From: Methylocystis bryophila
GTDB taxonomy: Bacteria; Pseudomonadota; Alphaproteobacteria; Rhizobiales; Beijerinckiaceae
DNA: 64,000 nt
NCBI RefSeq assembly: GCF_027925445.1
Contig: NZ_AP027149.1
Span: forward strand, 2,740,501-2,804,500
Reading direction: 5' to 3'
Part shown: piece after piece, positions 7,520 to 17,259 of the stretch
Layout: every line of letters starts with the position of its first letter
Numbering within the stretch: the first letter of the stretch is position 1
Notes under the pieces: generated by a model
Told to the model about the DNA's origin: nothing
Database searches by the model: none
Seen by the model: only the letters and a program-made list of their open reading frames with translations
Translations under genes and position numbers: made by a program

Positions 7520-9564
7520 GAGGCGCCCGCATGTCCCGCGCCCATTTGCGTCTTGAGCAGCACGGGTCCGCCTCCCGTCATTGTCGCACGCAGCTTCTGG
7601 ACCCACTTCAGCGGCTCCCAATAGGTCACGCGCGGGTCGGTCAGTCCGGCGAGCGCCAGGATTGGTGGATAGTTTTGCGCCGCGACATTGTCGTAGGGGG
7701 AATAGCTCGCGAGCCGCGCGAAGGCCGTAGCGTCCTCGATCGGATTGCCCCATTCGAGCCATTCCGGCGGCGTCAGCGGCAGATCCGCGCGCAGCATCGT
7801 GTTCAGCACGTCGACGAAGGGCACCTCGGCGATGACGCCGGCAAAGAGCTCCGGCGCCATGTTGACGACGGCGCCCATCAGCATGCCTCCGGCAGAGCCG
7901 CCTTGCGCGACGATCGCGCCCGCGCGCGTGAAGCCGGCGTCGATGAGCGCGCGCGCGCAGGCGATGAAGTCGGAAAAGCTGTTCGGCTTATGGTCGAGCT
8001 TGCCGTTCTCGTACCAATTCCAGCCGCGCTCCGTGCCGCCGCGAACATGCGCGAGCGCGTAGACGAATCCGCGATCGACAAGCGAAAGCACATCGGGATC
8101 GAATTCCGCGTCGAGCGAATGGCCGTAGGCCCCATAGCCATAAAGCAGCAGCGGCGCCCCTTCGCCCGGCTCGAAGCCCTTACGGTGTAGGAGCGTGATG
8201 GGCACGCTTTCGCCGTCGGGGGCCTTCGCCGAGATCCGTCTCGCGACATAATTCTCGGGGTCGTGACCGCTTGGAATCTCCTGACGTTTGATGAGGACGC
8301 GCTGACGCGTCGTCATGTCGTAATCGTAGGTCTCCTCGGGCGTCGTCGGCGAGGAATAGACAAATCGCAACGTCGTCGTGTCGAATTCGAGCCCGGGCTC
8401 GAGCGCGAGGGAATAGGCCTCCTCCTCGAAGGCGATGGCGTGCTCCGCGCCGCTCTCGATCTCGCGGATGACGAGGCGCGGCAGCGCGTTCTCCCGCTCG
8501 ATCCAGACGAGATGGCGCGCATAGACGGTCATGGCGACGAGCATGCGCCCCTTGCGATGAGGAACGACGACGCGCCAATCCGCACGCGACGACGAGCCGA
8601 GCGGCGCTGAAAAAATCGCGAAATCCTCGGCGCCGTCGGCATTGGCGAGGATGAAGATCTGCTCGCCATGCGGCTCGACATCATAGCGCAGGCGGCTTTC
8701 GCGCGGCGCGACCCGGCGCGGCGGCGCGTTTTCGTCCGCAAGATCGATGAGATGGCATTCGCTCGCGTCGTGCCCGTGGATCGTGACGACGCCGAAACGT
8801 CCGCAGCGGCTTTCGGAAAGCGAGACGAACCAGGCGGGATCGCGCTCCTCGATGACGAGCCGATCCTCGCGCTGCCGCGCGCCAATCCTATGCATCTGGA
8901 CCGCGTCCGTGCGGTGACTGTCATCGACGCGGACGTAGTAAAAGCTCGTCCCGCCGAGGCTCCAGACGATGGAGCCGTCCGTCTCGAGAACCACATCGGC
9001 GCGATCTTGCCCGTCGCTCAAGGCGCGCGTGCGGACGGCGTAAAGCTCCGAGCCCTTGTCGTCCACGCTCCAGGCAAGTGCGGCATGGTCGCGGGAATGC
9101 GCGGCGTCGCCGATCTCGAAAAAGTCGTGGTCTTTGGCGAGCGCTTCCGCGTCGAGCAAAATTTCCTCGTCGCCGCCGCCGCGCGGACGCCGGCAAATCA
9201 GCGGATGTTCCCCGCCTGCGCGATAGCGCTGGTAATAAGAGTAGGGGCCGTCGGGCGCGGGCGGATCGGCGTCGTCCTCCTTGATGCGACCGCGCATTTC
9301 CGCGAGGAGGGTTTTGCGCAGCGCTTTGGCGGGGACGAGCGCCTGGTCGCAATGCGCGTTCTCGGCTTTGAGCAGCTTGCCGATCTCGCCGGGCAGGGAG
9401 CTGGGATCGCGTAGCGCCTCGCGCCAATTCTTCGCCGCGAGCCAGGCGTAGTCATCCTCGATCATGCGGCCGTGGAAGCTTCGCCGCATTGGCTTTCGCT
9501 CGGCGCAGGGCGGGGTCGACTGCGCGAAGGACGAGGCAGAGTCGCGAGGGCCGCCAGCGGACAT
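7435..9564 (-). CDS. ptrB: Oligopeptidase B (prolyl oligopeptidase family S9A)
   Basis: A cytoplasmic serine peptidase that cleaves short peptides after Arg or Lys. The first two thirds form the beta-propeller that excludes large substrates. The last third is the alpha/beta-hydrolase domain with the nucleophile in GGSAGG, the Asp in GLTDPRV and the His in GAGHAGASGR, so the triad is complete. At 709 residues it has the usual family length. An ATG lies 18 bases further upstream, but the ribosome site GAGGAG sits between the two ATGs with correct spacing for 9564. The N-terminus has a Ser/Pro-rich stretch before the conserved part. The last 85 bases of the gene exist a second time at 3946-4030. 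Confidence 0.93.
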   Translation of the reverse strand: MSAGGPRDSASSFAQSTPPCAERKPMRRSFHGRMIEDDYAWLAAKNWREALRDPSSLPGEIGKLLKAENAHCDQALVPAKALRKTLLAEMRGRIKEDDADPPAPDGPYSYYQRYRAGGEHPLICRRPRGGGDEEILLDAEALAKDHDFFEIGDAAHSRDHAALAWSVDDKGSELYAVRTRALSDGQDRADVVLETDGSIVWSLGGTSFYYVRVDDSHRTDAVQMHRIGARQREDRLVIEERDPAWFVSLSESRCGRFGVVTIHGHDASECHLIDLADENAPPRRVAPRESRLRYDVEPHGEQIFILANADGAEDFAIFSAPLGSSSRADWRVVVPHRKGRMLVAMTVYARHLVWIERENALPRLVIREIESGAEHAIAFEEEAYSLALEPGLEFDTTTLRFVYSSPTTPEETYDYDMTTRQRVLIKRQEIPSGHDPENYVARRISAKAPDGESVPITLLHRKGFEPGEGAPLLLYGYGAYGHSLDAEFDPDVLSLVDRGFVYALAHVRGGTERGWNWYENGKLDHKPNSFSDFIACARALIDAGFTRAGAIVAQGGSAGGMLMGAVVNMAPELFAGVIAEVPFVDVLNTMLRADLPLTPPEWLEWGNPIEDATAFARLASYSPYDNVAAQNYPPILALAGLTDPRVTYWEPLKWVQKLRATMTGGGPVLLKTQMGAGHAGASGRFESLEETALEWAFALMCVGWGGEEA

Positions 9565-9650
9565 GAATTTCTCCTCAAGCATTTAGGCGCGCGCCGAAGC
9601 GCATGTGTCGGAGAAAACCCGGAGCGAGCTTTCGCAAAGGTGAGCGCCAA

Positions 9651-9692
9651 GAAGCGCTCAGAGCCTTCAATGAAGCGCTCAGAGCCTTCAAT
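9651..9692. repeat. Perfect 21-bp tandem repeat, two copies
   Basis: GAAGCGCTCAGAGCCTTCAA plus T occurs twice back to back (9651-9671 and 9672-9692), between the start of ptrB and the end of the second fdsD. It may be a replication-slippage product. A regulatory role upstream of ptrB is possible but unsupported. Confidence 0.8.
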
Positions 9693-9738
9693 ATAGAATA
9701 TGACGCTCCCCAGAAAACCGCATCGCGCTCTAAGGGGT

Positions 9739-10005
9739 TCAGCCGTCCTCGCCGCCCGAGCGCATGCTGGAGCCGCGGCATCCGCCCGGACGCGTGAGAC
9801 GCTTGACGGCTTCGAGCGCCGTGGGATTCAAGCCCTCTCCGCCGTCGGCGACATAGTCGATGATGCCGGCGCGCATGCGCGGGTCCCAGAACTTTCTCAA
9901 ATGGTCCGCGGCGGAGGCGGCCCGGTCCCCTGACTTCTGCGCCGAGAAGAACTGCCCGATCTGATTGGCCATCTTCACCAGCGTCTCGACCGAATTATGC
10001 GCCAT
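9739..10005 (-). CDS. fdsD: NAD-dependent formate dehydrogenase delta subunit, second copy
   Basis: A small (88-residue) FdsD-type protein. The sequence runs LVKMANQIGQFFSAQ near the N-terminus, then HLRKFWDPRMR and GGEGLNP, the conserved features of the delta subunit. FdsD is needed for a fully active FdsABG formate dehydrogenase but carries no cofactor. It overlaps the preceding fdsD by 11 bases and is the last gene of the operon. The two copies share the N-terminal motif almost exactly and diverge at the C-terminus, where this one ends in a Gly/Ser/Arg-rich tail. Having two in tandem is unusual. Confidence 0.88.
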   Translation of the reverse strand: MAHNSVETLVKMANQIGQFFSAQKSGDRAASAADHLRKFWDPRMRAGIIDYVADGGEGLNPTALEAVKRLTRPGGCRGSSMRSGGEDG

Positions 10006-10252
10006 GCGGTTGCACCTGCTTCGCTATGGTGTCGTCTTCAGAAATGCGTCTGACGGCCCCGAGCGCAATGGGGTTCAATCCGTCTCCGCCCTTCGCGACA
10101 TGATCGACGATTTTCAAGCGCATGCGGGACGGCCAAAATCGTTTGAGATGGTCGGCAGTGTCCGCGATCTGGTCGCCGGACTTTTGGGCGGAAAAGAACT
10201 GGCCGATCTGATTGGCCATTCTCACCAAAGTGTCGATCGAACTATGCGACAT
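9995..10252 (-). CDS. fdsD: NAD-dependent formate dehydrogenase delta subunit, first copy
   Basis: An 85-residue FdsD protein with LVRMANQIGQFFSAQ, HLKRFWPSRMR and GGDGLNP. It follows fdhD with an 11-base overlap and overlaps the second fdsD in turn, so all are translated from one message. In operons of this type a single fdsD normally ends the cluster. Here the position of KFWDPRMR is altered to RFWPSRMR, the kind of change expected when one copy is freed to specialise or to decay. Role: assembly or stability of the soluble formate dehydrogenase in the cytoplasm. Confidence 0.88.
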   Translation of the reverse strand: MSHSSIDTLVRMANQIGQFFSAQKSGDQIADTADHLKRFWPSRMRLKIVDHVAKGGDGLNPIALGAVRRISEDDTIAKQVQPHGA

Positions 10253-11072
10253 GGGCTGGAGCCGGCTCCACGATGCGTTCGGGGTGGGTAAAGACTTCGA
10301 AGTCTCGCCCTCGCATTACCGCGACGAGCGTCATGCCGCAAGCTTCAGCGGTCCGAACCGCGAGCGCCGTCGGCGCCGAGATCGCCGCGATGACCGGCGC
10401 GCCGATGCGCGCCGCCTTCTGGATGAGTTCGACAGACACGCGGCTTGTCATCAGCACGACGCCGTCCTTGCCCGACACGCGTCTTCGCAGGAGCGCGCCG
10501 ACGAGCTTGTCGAGCGCATTGTGGCGCCCCACATCCTCGCGCAGCATCAAGAGATCATCGGAGGGGCGCCAGAAAGCGGCGCCATGCACGGCGCGCGTCT
10601 GCTGATTGAGCGTCTGGCTGTCCGACAGGCGCTCCATCGCTCGGACCATCTCCGTGGCCTGCACCTGAAAGCCTTCCCCGACCCTTGGCGGCTCTCGGAT
10701 CGCCTGCTCCAGGCTTTCCACGCCGCAGAGCCCGCATCCCGTCGGCCCCGCCATAGAGCGTCGCCGCGCGGCGTATTGGCGTTGGCCTTCGCCGGGCAGC
10801 CAGCTGCGCAACTCGACGCCCAAATCGCTCGCGACGATTTCGACCTCCAGCGCCCCCGCCTCGGCGTCGATCAAGCCTTCCGTCAGCGCGAAGCCGGCGG
10901 CGAAATCCTCGAGGTCGGCGGGAGTCGCCATCATCACGGCATGGGTCGAGCCGCCATAGGTGAACGCGATCGGCGTCTCCTCGGGGAGCAGGCGAGACCC
11001 CGGCGTGAGCTCGTCGTGGCGGCGCGCGAGGCACGCCGCCATTGCAACGGGCGCAGGAACGCCTTCGCTCAT
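10242..11072 (-). CDS. fdhD: Formate dehydrogenase accessory sulfurtransferase FdhD
   Basis: FdhD passes sulfur from a cysteine desulfurase to the molybdenum bis-MGD cofactor before it enters formate dehydrogenase. The flexible-loop cysteines are present as TGCGLCG. Further conserved parts are the segment EDVGRHNALDK and the C-terminal SRVSVELIQKAA. The frame is open further upstream, but ATG 11072 overlaps the fdsA stop as ATGA and gives the usual family length (276 residues). In fds operons the same gene is called fdsC. It lies between fdsA and the first fdsD. Confidence 0.93.
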   Translation of the reverse strand: MSEGVPAPVAMAACLARRHDELTPGSRLLPEETPIAFTYGGSTHAVMMATPADLEDFAAGFALTEGLIDAEAGALEVEIVASDLGVELRSWLPGEGQRQYAARRRSMAGPTGCGLCGVESLEQAIREPPRVGEGFQVQATEMVRAMERLSDSQTLNQQTRAVHGAAFWRPSDDLLMLREDVGRHNALDKLVGALLRRRVSGKDGVVLMTSRVSVELIQKAARIGAPVIAAISAPTALAVRTAEACGMTLVAVMRGRDFEVFTHPERIVEPAPAHVA

Positions 11073-13948
11073 TCCGCGGCTTCGATCCCCGTCTCGATGC
11101 GGCGGCTCGCCTCGGACAGGGCGGCGTATCGCTCCTGCCAGTCGGAAGGACCGTTCGTCGGTGACACCTGCACAGCGGTCACCTTGTATTCCGGGCAATT
11201 GGTCGCCCAGTCGGAATTGTCGGTGGTGATGACGTTGGCCTGGCTCTGCGGATGATGGAAGGTCGTGTAAACCACGCCGGGCGCCATGCGCGCGCTGATC
11301 TTGGCGCGCAGCGACGCCTCGCCGGCGCGGCTCTGCACGCGCACCCAGTCGCCGTCCTTGACCCCGCGTTCCTCAGCGTCATGCGGGCTGATCTCCAGAA
11401 CGTCCTCGGGATGCCAGCTGCTGTTCTCCGTGCGGCGGGTCTGCGCGCCGACGTTGTATTGCGAGAGAATGCGCCCCGTCGTCAGCAGCAGCGGGAATCG
11501 CGGTCCGGTCTTTTCGTCCGTCGGCACATATTCGGTGATGACGAACTTGCCCTTGCCGCGCGCGAATTTGTCGATGTGCATGATCGGCACGCCATGCGGG
11601 TGCTCGTCATTGCAGGGCCATTGAACCGAGCCCTCCTCTTCGAGGCGTTTGAACGAGACTCGGCGGAAGCTCGGGGTCAGGCGCGCGATCTCGTCCATGA
11701 TCTCGCTCGGGTGCTTGTAGTCCCAGTCGAGACCCATGGCCTTCGCGATGAGCTGGGTGATCTCCCAGTCGCCATAGCCATTCTTGGGGCTCATCACCTT
11801 GCGCACGAGCTGAATGCGGCGCTCCGCGTTGGTGAAGGTGCCGTCCTTCTCGAGGAAGGTCGCGCCCGGCAGGAACACATGGGCGTAGTTCGCCGTCTCG
11901 ACCAGGAAGAGATCTTGCACGACGACGAGGTCCATGGCCGCAAGACCCGCGGACACATGCTTGGTGTTCGGGTCCGACTGCAGAATGTCCTCGCCCTGGA
12001 CGTAGAGGCCCTTAAAGGTGCCGTCGATCGCCGCATCGAACATGTTGGGGATGCGCAGGCCCGGCTCCGCGTCGAGCTTCACTCCCCATTCTTGCTCGAA
12101 GGCTTCACGCGCGGCTTCGTTCGAGATGTGCTGATAGCCCGGCAGCTCGTGCGGGAAAGAGCCCATGTCGCAGGAGCCCTGCACATTGTTTTGGCCGCGC
12201 AGCGGGTTCACGCCGACGCCTCGCCGGCCGAGATTGCCCGTGGCCATCGCCAGATTGGCGATGCCCATGACGGTCGTCGACCCCTGGCTATGCTCGGTGA
12301 CGCCGAGGCCGTAGTAGATCGCGGCGTTGCCGCCCGTGGCGTAAAGGCGCGCGGCGGCGCGCACGTCCGCAGCCGGCACGCCCGTGAATTTCTCGGTCGC
12401 CTCCGGGCTGTTGCGTTCCTCGGCGACGAAGGCCGCCCAGTCCAGATATTCGTCCTTGTTGCAGCGCTCGCGCACGAAAGTCTCGTTGACGAGTCCTTCG
12501 GTCACGATCACATGCGCGAGCGCGGTCACGATGGCGACGTTCGTTCCGGGCTTGATCGGCAGGTGGTAATCGGCTGCGATGTGCGGCGAGCGCACGAGAT
12601 CGATCTTGCGAGGATCGATGACAATGAGCTTCGCGCCATCACGCAGCCTCGCCTTCATGCGCGAGCCGAAGACCGGATGTGCGTCGGTCGGATTGGCGCC
12701 GATGACGACGATGACGTCGGCGTCGTCGACCGAGTCGAAATCCTGCGTGCCGGCCGAGGTGCCGAAGGCCTGGTTGAGGCCATAGCCGGTCGGCGAATGG
12801 CAGACGCGCGCGCAAGTGTCGGTATTGTTGTTGCCAAAGCCCGCGCGGGCGAGCTTCTGGACGAGAAAGCTCTCCTCGTTCGTGCAGCGCGAGGAGGTGA
12901 TGACGCCAACCGAATCCTTGCCGTATTTGGCTTGGACCTCCTTGAAGCGCCGCGCCGTGAAGGCGATCGCCTCCTCCCAGGAGACGATGCGCCAGGGCTC
13001 GGTGATCTGGTCGCGGATCATCGGCTCGAGCAGGCGATCCTTGTGATGCGCGTAGCCATAGGCGAAGCGGCCCTTGATGCAGCTATGGCCGTGGTTCGCC
13101 TTGCCGTCCTTCCACGGAACCATGCGCACGACTTCCTCGCCGCGCATTTCCGCCTTGAAGGCGCAGCCGACGCCGCAATAGGCGCAGGTCGTCACCGCCG
13201 AGTGCTCCGGCTGGCCGACCTCGACGACCGACTTCTCGATGAGCGTCGCGGTGGGGCAGGCCTGCACGCAGGCGCCACAGGAGACGCATTCGGATTCCAT
13301 GAAGGCTTCCGACATGCCGGGGGAAACGCGGCTCTCGAATCCGCGGCCGGCGATCGTCAGCGCGAAGGTGCCCTGCACCTCCTCGCAAGCGCGCACGCAG
13401 CGATTGCAGACGATGCATTTCGACGGGTCGTAGCTGAAGTAGGGGTTTGACTCGTCCTTCGGCAGCCATTCGAAATTCGCTTCGCCGCTGTTGCGCGCGA
13501 AGACGTGATTGGCGCCGTCATAGCCGTAGCGGACTTCGCGCAGACCGACCGCGCCGGCCATGTCCTGCAGCTCGCAGTCGCCATTGGCTGCGCAGGTCAG
13601 GCAGTCGAGCGGGTGATCTGAAATATAGAGCTCCATGACGCCGCGCCGGACCGCCTTGAGGCGCGGCGTCTGCGTGTGAACCGTAATCCCGGGCGCGACC
13701 GGCGTCGTGCAGGAGGCCGGCAGGCCGCCGCGGCCTTCGATCTCGACGAGACAGAGGCGGCAGGAGCCGAAGGCCTTGATGCTGTCTGTAGCGCAAAGCT
13801 TGGGAATCTCATTGCCGACCTGCATCGCCGCGCGCATGATCGACGTGCCTTCCGGCACGGTGACCGACTGGCCGTCAATGGTCAAAGTCACCATATTCTG
13901 AGACTGCGAGGCCGGCGTGCCATAGTCGATTTCTTTAATGACGCTCAT
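11069..13948 (-). CDS. fdsA: NAD-dependent formate dehydrogenase alpha subunit (molybdenum catalytic subunit)
   Basis: The catalytic subunit of the soluble FdsABG complex, which oxidises formate to CO2 at a molybdenum bis-MGD centre. At 959 residues it has the typical length. Order: a 2Fe-2S ferredoxin domain (VTVPEGTSIMRAA, then Cys residues of the first cluster), a His/Cys-ligated cluster region, two 4Fe-4S ferredoxin motifs (SKCIVCNRCVRACEE and ECVSCGACVQACP), the CAYCGVGC cluster of the catalytic part, and the molybdenum ligand Cys in DTCARVCHSPTGYG near residue 380, in place of selenocysteine. The C-terminal molybdopterin dinucleotide-binding domain follows. It sits 12 bases after fdsB and overlaps fdhD. 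Confidence 0.97.
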   Translation of the reverse strand: MSVIKEIDYGTPASQSQNMVTLTIDGQSVTVPEGTSIMRAAMQVGNEIPKLCATDSIKAFGSCRLCLVEIEGRGGLPASCTTPVAPGITVHTQTPRLKAVRRGVMELYISDHPLDCLTCAANGDCELQDMAGAVGLREVRYGYDGANHVFARNSGEANFEWLPKDESNPYFSYDPSKCIVCNRCVRACEEVQGTFALTIAGRGFESRVSPGMSEAFMESECVSCGACVQACPTATLIEKSVVEVGQPEHSAVTTCAYCGVGCAFKAEMRGEEVVRMVPWKDGKANHGHSCIKGRFAYGYAHHKDRLLEPMIRDQITEPWRIVSWEEAIAFTARRFKEVQAKYGKDSVGVITSSRCTNEESFLVQKLARAGFGNNNTDTCARVCHSPTGYGLNQAFGTSAGTQDFDSVDDADVIVVIGANPTDAHPVFGSRMKARLRDGAKLIVIDPRKIDLVRSPHIAADYHLPIKPGTNVAIVTALAHVIVTEGLVNETFVRERCNKDEYLDWAAFVAEERNSPEATEKFTGVPAADVRAAARLYATGGNAAIYYGLGVTEHSQGSTTVMGIANLAMATGNLGRRGVGVNPLRGQNNVQGSCDMGSFPHELPGYQHISNEAAREAFEQEWGVKLDAEPGLRIPNMFDAAIDGTFKGLYVQGEDILQSDPNTKHVSAGLAAMDLVVVQDLFLVETANYAHVFLPGATFLEKDGTFTNAERRIQLVRKVMSPKNGYGDWEITQLIAKAMGLDWDYKHPSEIMDEIARLTPSFRRVSFKRLEEEGSVQWPCNDEHPHGVPIMHIDKFARGKGKFVITEYVPTDEKTGPRFPLLLTTGRILSQYNVGAQTRRTENSSWHPEDVLEISPHDAEERGVKDGDWVRVQSRAGEASLRAKISARMAPGVVYTTFHHPQSQANVITTDNSDWATNCPEYKVTAVQVSPTNGPSDWQERYAALSEASRRIETGIEAAE

Positions 13949-13960
13949 GGCGTTAGCTCC

Positions 13961-15513
<1,553 letters not shown>

Positions 15514-15514
<1 letters not shown>

Positions 15515-15987
15515 CACAGGCGCGCCTCCGCAACGATTGCGTCGAGCGTCTCGCCGTCGACGCGCCCGATCGGCTCGCCGTCAAAGAGCGCCGAAGGGCT
15601 ATGGGCGCAGAGCCCCAGGCAGTAGACAGGCTCGATCGTCAGCGCGCCGTCCGGCGTCGTGTGATGCCAATCCGTCTTGATTCTTTCGAGGAAGTCTTGG
15701 GCGATCTTCTCCGACCCCATCGATTGGCACGATTCCGCACGGCAGATCTTCAGCACATGGCGGCCGGCCGGCTCTCGGCGAAAGTCGTGATAGAAGGTGA
15801 CGACGCCGTGCATCTCCGCCCGCGACACGTTGAGCGCCTGCGCGATTTGAGGCACGGCCGCCTCTGGGACGCAGCCGAACTCTTCTTGCAATGCGTGCAG
15901 TATCGGCATGGCGGGGCCCTCCAAATGGAGATGCGCATCGATAATCTCCTGCGCGCGCGCGGAGTCCCAAGCAGCGACTTGCGACAT
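15514..15987 (-). CDS. fdsG: NAD-dependent formate dehydrogenase gamma subunit (NuoE-like, 2Fe-2S)
   Basis: A 157-residue NuoE-type subunit that carries one 2Fe-2S cluster. The ligands are visible as CRAESC and CLGLC, about 40 residues apart. The segments PILHALQEEFGCVPE and GVVTFYHDFR are family-typical. It is the first gene of the formate dehydrogenase operon, preceded by AAAAAGGGAAGAA and ATG. The 133-base gap upstream, to the end of the LysR gene, holds the presumed promoter and operator. Together with FdsB it forms the diaphorase part of the enzyme. Confidence 0.95.
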
Positions 15988-16099
15988 TTCTTCCCTTTTT
16001 GACCGTGAGCCGAACGCCGGCGCGCGGCGCGGTTCTTCTATTTTGATTAGTTGAAAGATGAGATTGCCGTAATTTCAGGTTCCAATCAATGGCCGGGAA

Positions 16100-16126
16100 C
16101 CATAGAACGATAGAAACAGCCTATGG
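16100..16126. promoter_or_regulatory. Putative LysR-type operator upstream of fdsG
   Basis: An inverted repeat CCATAG ... CTATGG (16100-16105 and 16121-16126), with an inner ATAG-N7-CTAT (16110-16124) that has the T-N11-A form of LysR-type sites. A third ATAG lies at 16102-16105. It straddles the stop codon of the LysR gene, about 115-140 bases before the fdsG start. Binding by the adjacent regulator is inferred. Confidence 0.5.
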
Positions 16127-17023
16127 TAGGTTCAAAGCCCCGCTTTCTGCGAACTTTCTGGCTTCGACGAGGAGAGCGGCGACGAGGGGCGGCGCCGGCT
16201 CGCGCTGCGGAGCGACGAGGCCGATCTCATGCACCGCCTCGGGCTCGACGATGGGGATCGAGCGGAGCGGGGGCGTCACGCCGAGGGTCTGCGCAATCTT
16301 CTCCGGCATGACGGTCGCCCAGCGGCCCGCCTTGACGTGATCGTAAAGCAGAATAATCGAATTCGATTCGAGCACGGTCTGCGGGGGCTTGCCGGCTTCT
16401 CGCATCAACTGGTCGACGATGCGGCGATTTTGCATGTCGGGCGTGAGAAGACATAGCGTCAGGCGCGCGACCTCGGCCCAGGTGACGCGCTCGCGATCGC
16501 CAAGCGGGTTTCCCGCGACGGTCAGCAGCCGATAGCGTTCTTTCCACAAGGGCACGCTGCGCACGCGCCCGAGCGGCTCATTGTCGAGATAGGTCAGGCC
16601 GCCGTCGATCTCGAGATTGTCGAGCATGGCCAGAATGTCGACCGAGGCCGCGCTGATGACCTTGACGCGGACGCCCGGGTGCTTGTCGAGGAACGGCGCG
16701 ATGAGGGACGAGACGGCTCCGAGCGCGGTCGGTATGGCGGCGAGTCTGAGCTGGCCGGAGAGCCCGTCGCGCAACGATCGCGCCTCCTGTCGCATCGCGC
16801 GGGTGTCCGCGACGATGCGCTTCGCCCAGACCAGCACATGCTCCCCCTCGCGAGTGAGCCCGTGGTACCGCGAGGAGCGATTGACGAGCAGCACGCCGAG
16901 CGAGTCCTCGAGCTGCTTCACGCCCGCGGAAAGCGTGGGTTGAGTCACCCCGCAAACCTCCGCAGCGCGCGAGAAGCTCTGCTCTCCCGCGAGCGCGATG
17001 AAGAACTCCAGCTTGTCGATCAC
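16121..17023 (-). CDS. fdsR: LysR-family regulator of formate dehydrogenase
   Basis: A LysR-type transcription factor with an N-terminal winged helix (FFIALAGEQSFSRAAEVCGVTQPTLSAGVKQLE spans the helix-turn-helix) and a periplasmic-binding-fold effector domain from about residue 90. It lies directly upstream of, and in the same direction as, fdsG-fdsB-fdsA, the arrangement of FdsR-type activators that sense formate. The frame opens 39 bases further upstream at an ATG (17062), but GTG 17023 gives the standard LysR N-terminus (VIDKLEFF) and has GGGGAA upstream. Effector and target are inferred from position only. Confidence 0.8.
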   Translation of the reverse strand: MIDKLEFFIALAGEQSFSRAAEVCGVTQPTLSAGVKQLEDSLGVLLVNRSSRYHGLTREGEHVLVWAKRIVADTRAMRQEARSLRDGLSGQLRLAAIPTALGAVSSLIAPFLDKHPGVRVKVISAASVDILAMLDNLEIDGGLTYLDNEPLGRVRSVPLWKERYRLLTVAGNPLGDRERVTWAEVARLTLCLLTPDMQNRRIVDQLMREAGKPPQTVLESNSIILLYDHVKAGRWATVMPEKIAQTLGVTPPLRSIPIVEPEAVHEIGLVAPQREPAPPLVAALLVEARKFAESGALNLP

Positions 17024-17259
17024 CCGAGACGTTTCCCCTTTACCGCATTGTAGGTTTAGCACGAGCGGCGGCGGGCGTCGGACGCTTTCAGGCGATCAGG
17101 CGAAAAGATTCACGATTCGACCCCCGAGGCGCCTTTCGAGATGATCGGCAACGCCCTAGGCGCCCGAATTGCGCCGGATTTGGCGAGTTTGGTAAACTCG
17201 TCATAAAGGGGCTCGGGCTCGCGACTTTCGAGACGCGGCGCGGATCGGGGAATTTGCGC

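Noticed and set aside
9603..9797. Possible small TPR-like peptide across the 21-bp tandem repeat
   Set aside because: The EALRAF repeat comes only from the DNA tandem repeat; no ribosome site and no family.
11252..13450. Very long open frame antisense to fdsA
   Set aside because: It is the complementary shadow of a GC-rich, clearly conserved gene; the translation is Arg/Asp/His-rich without domains.
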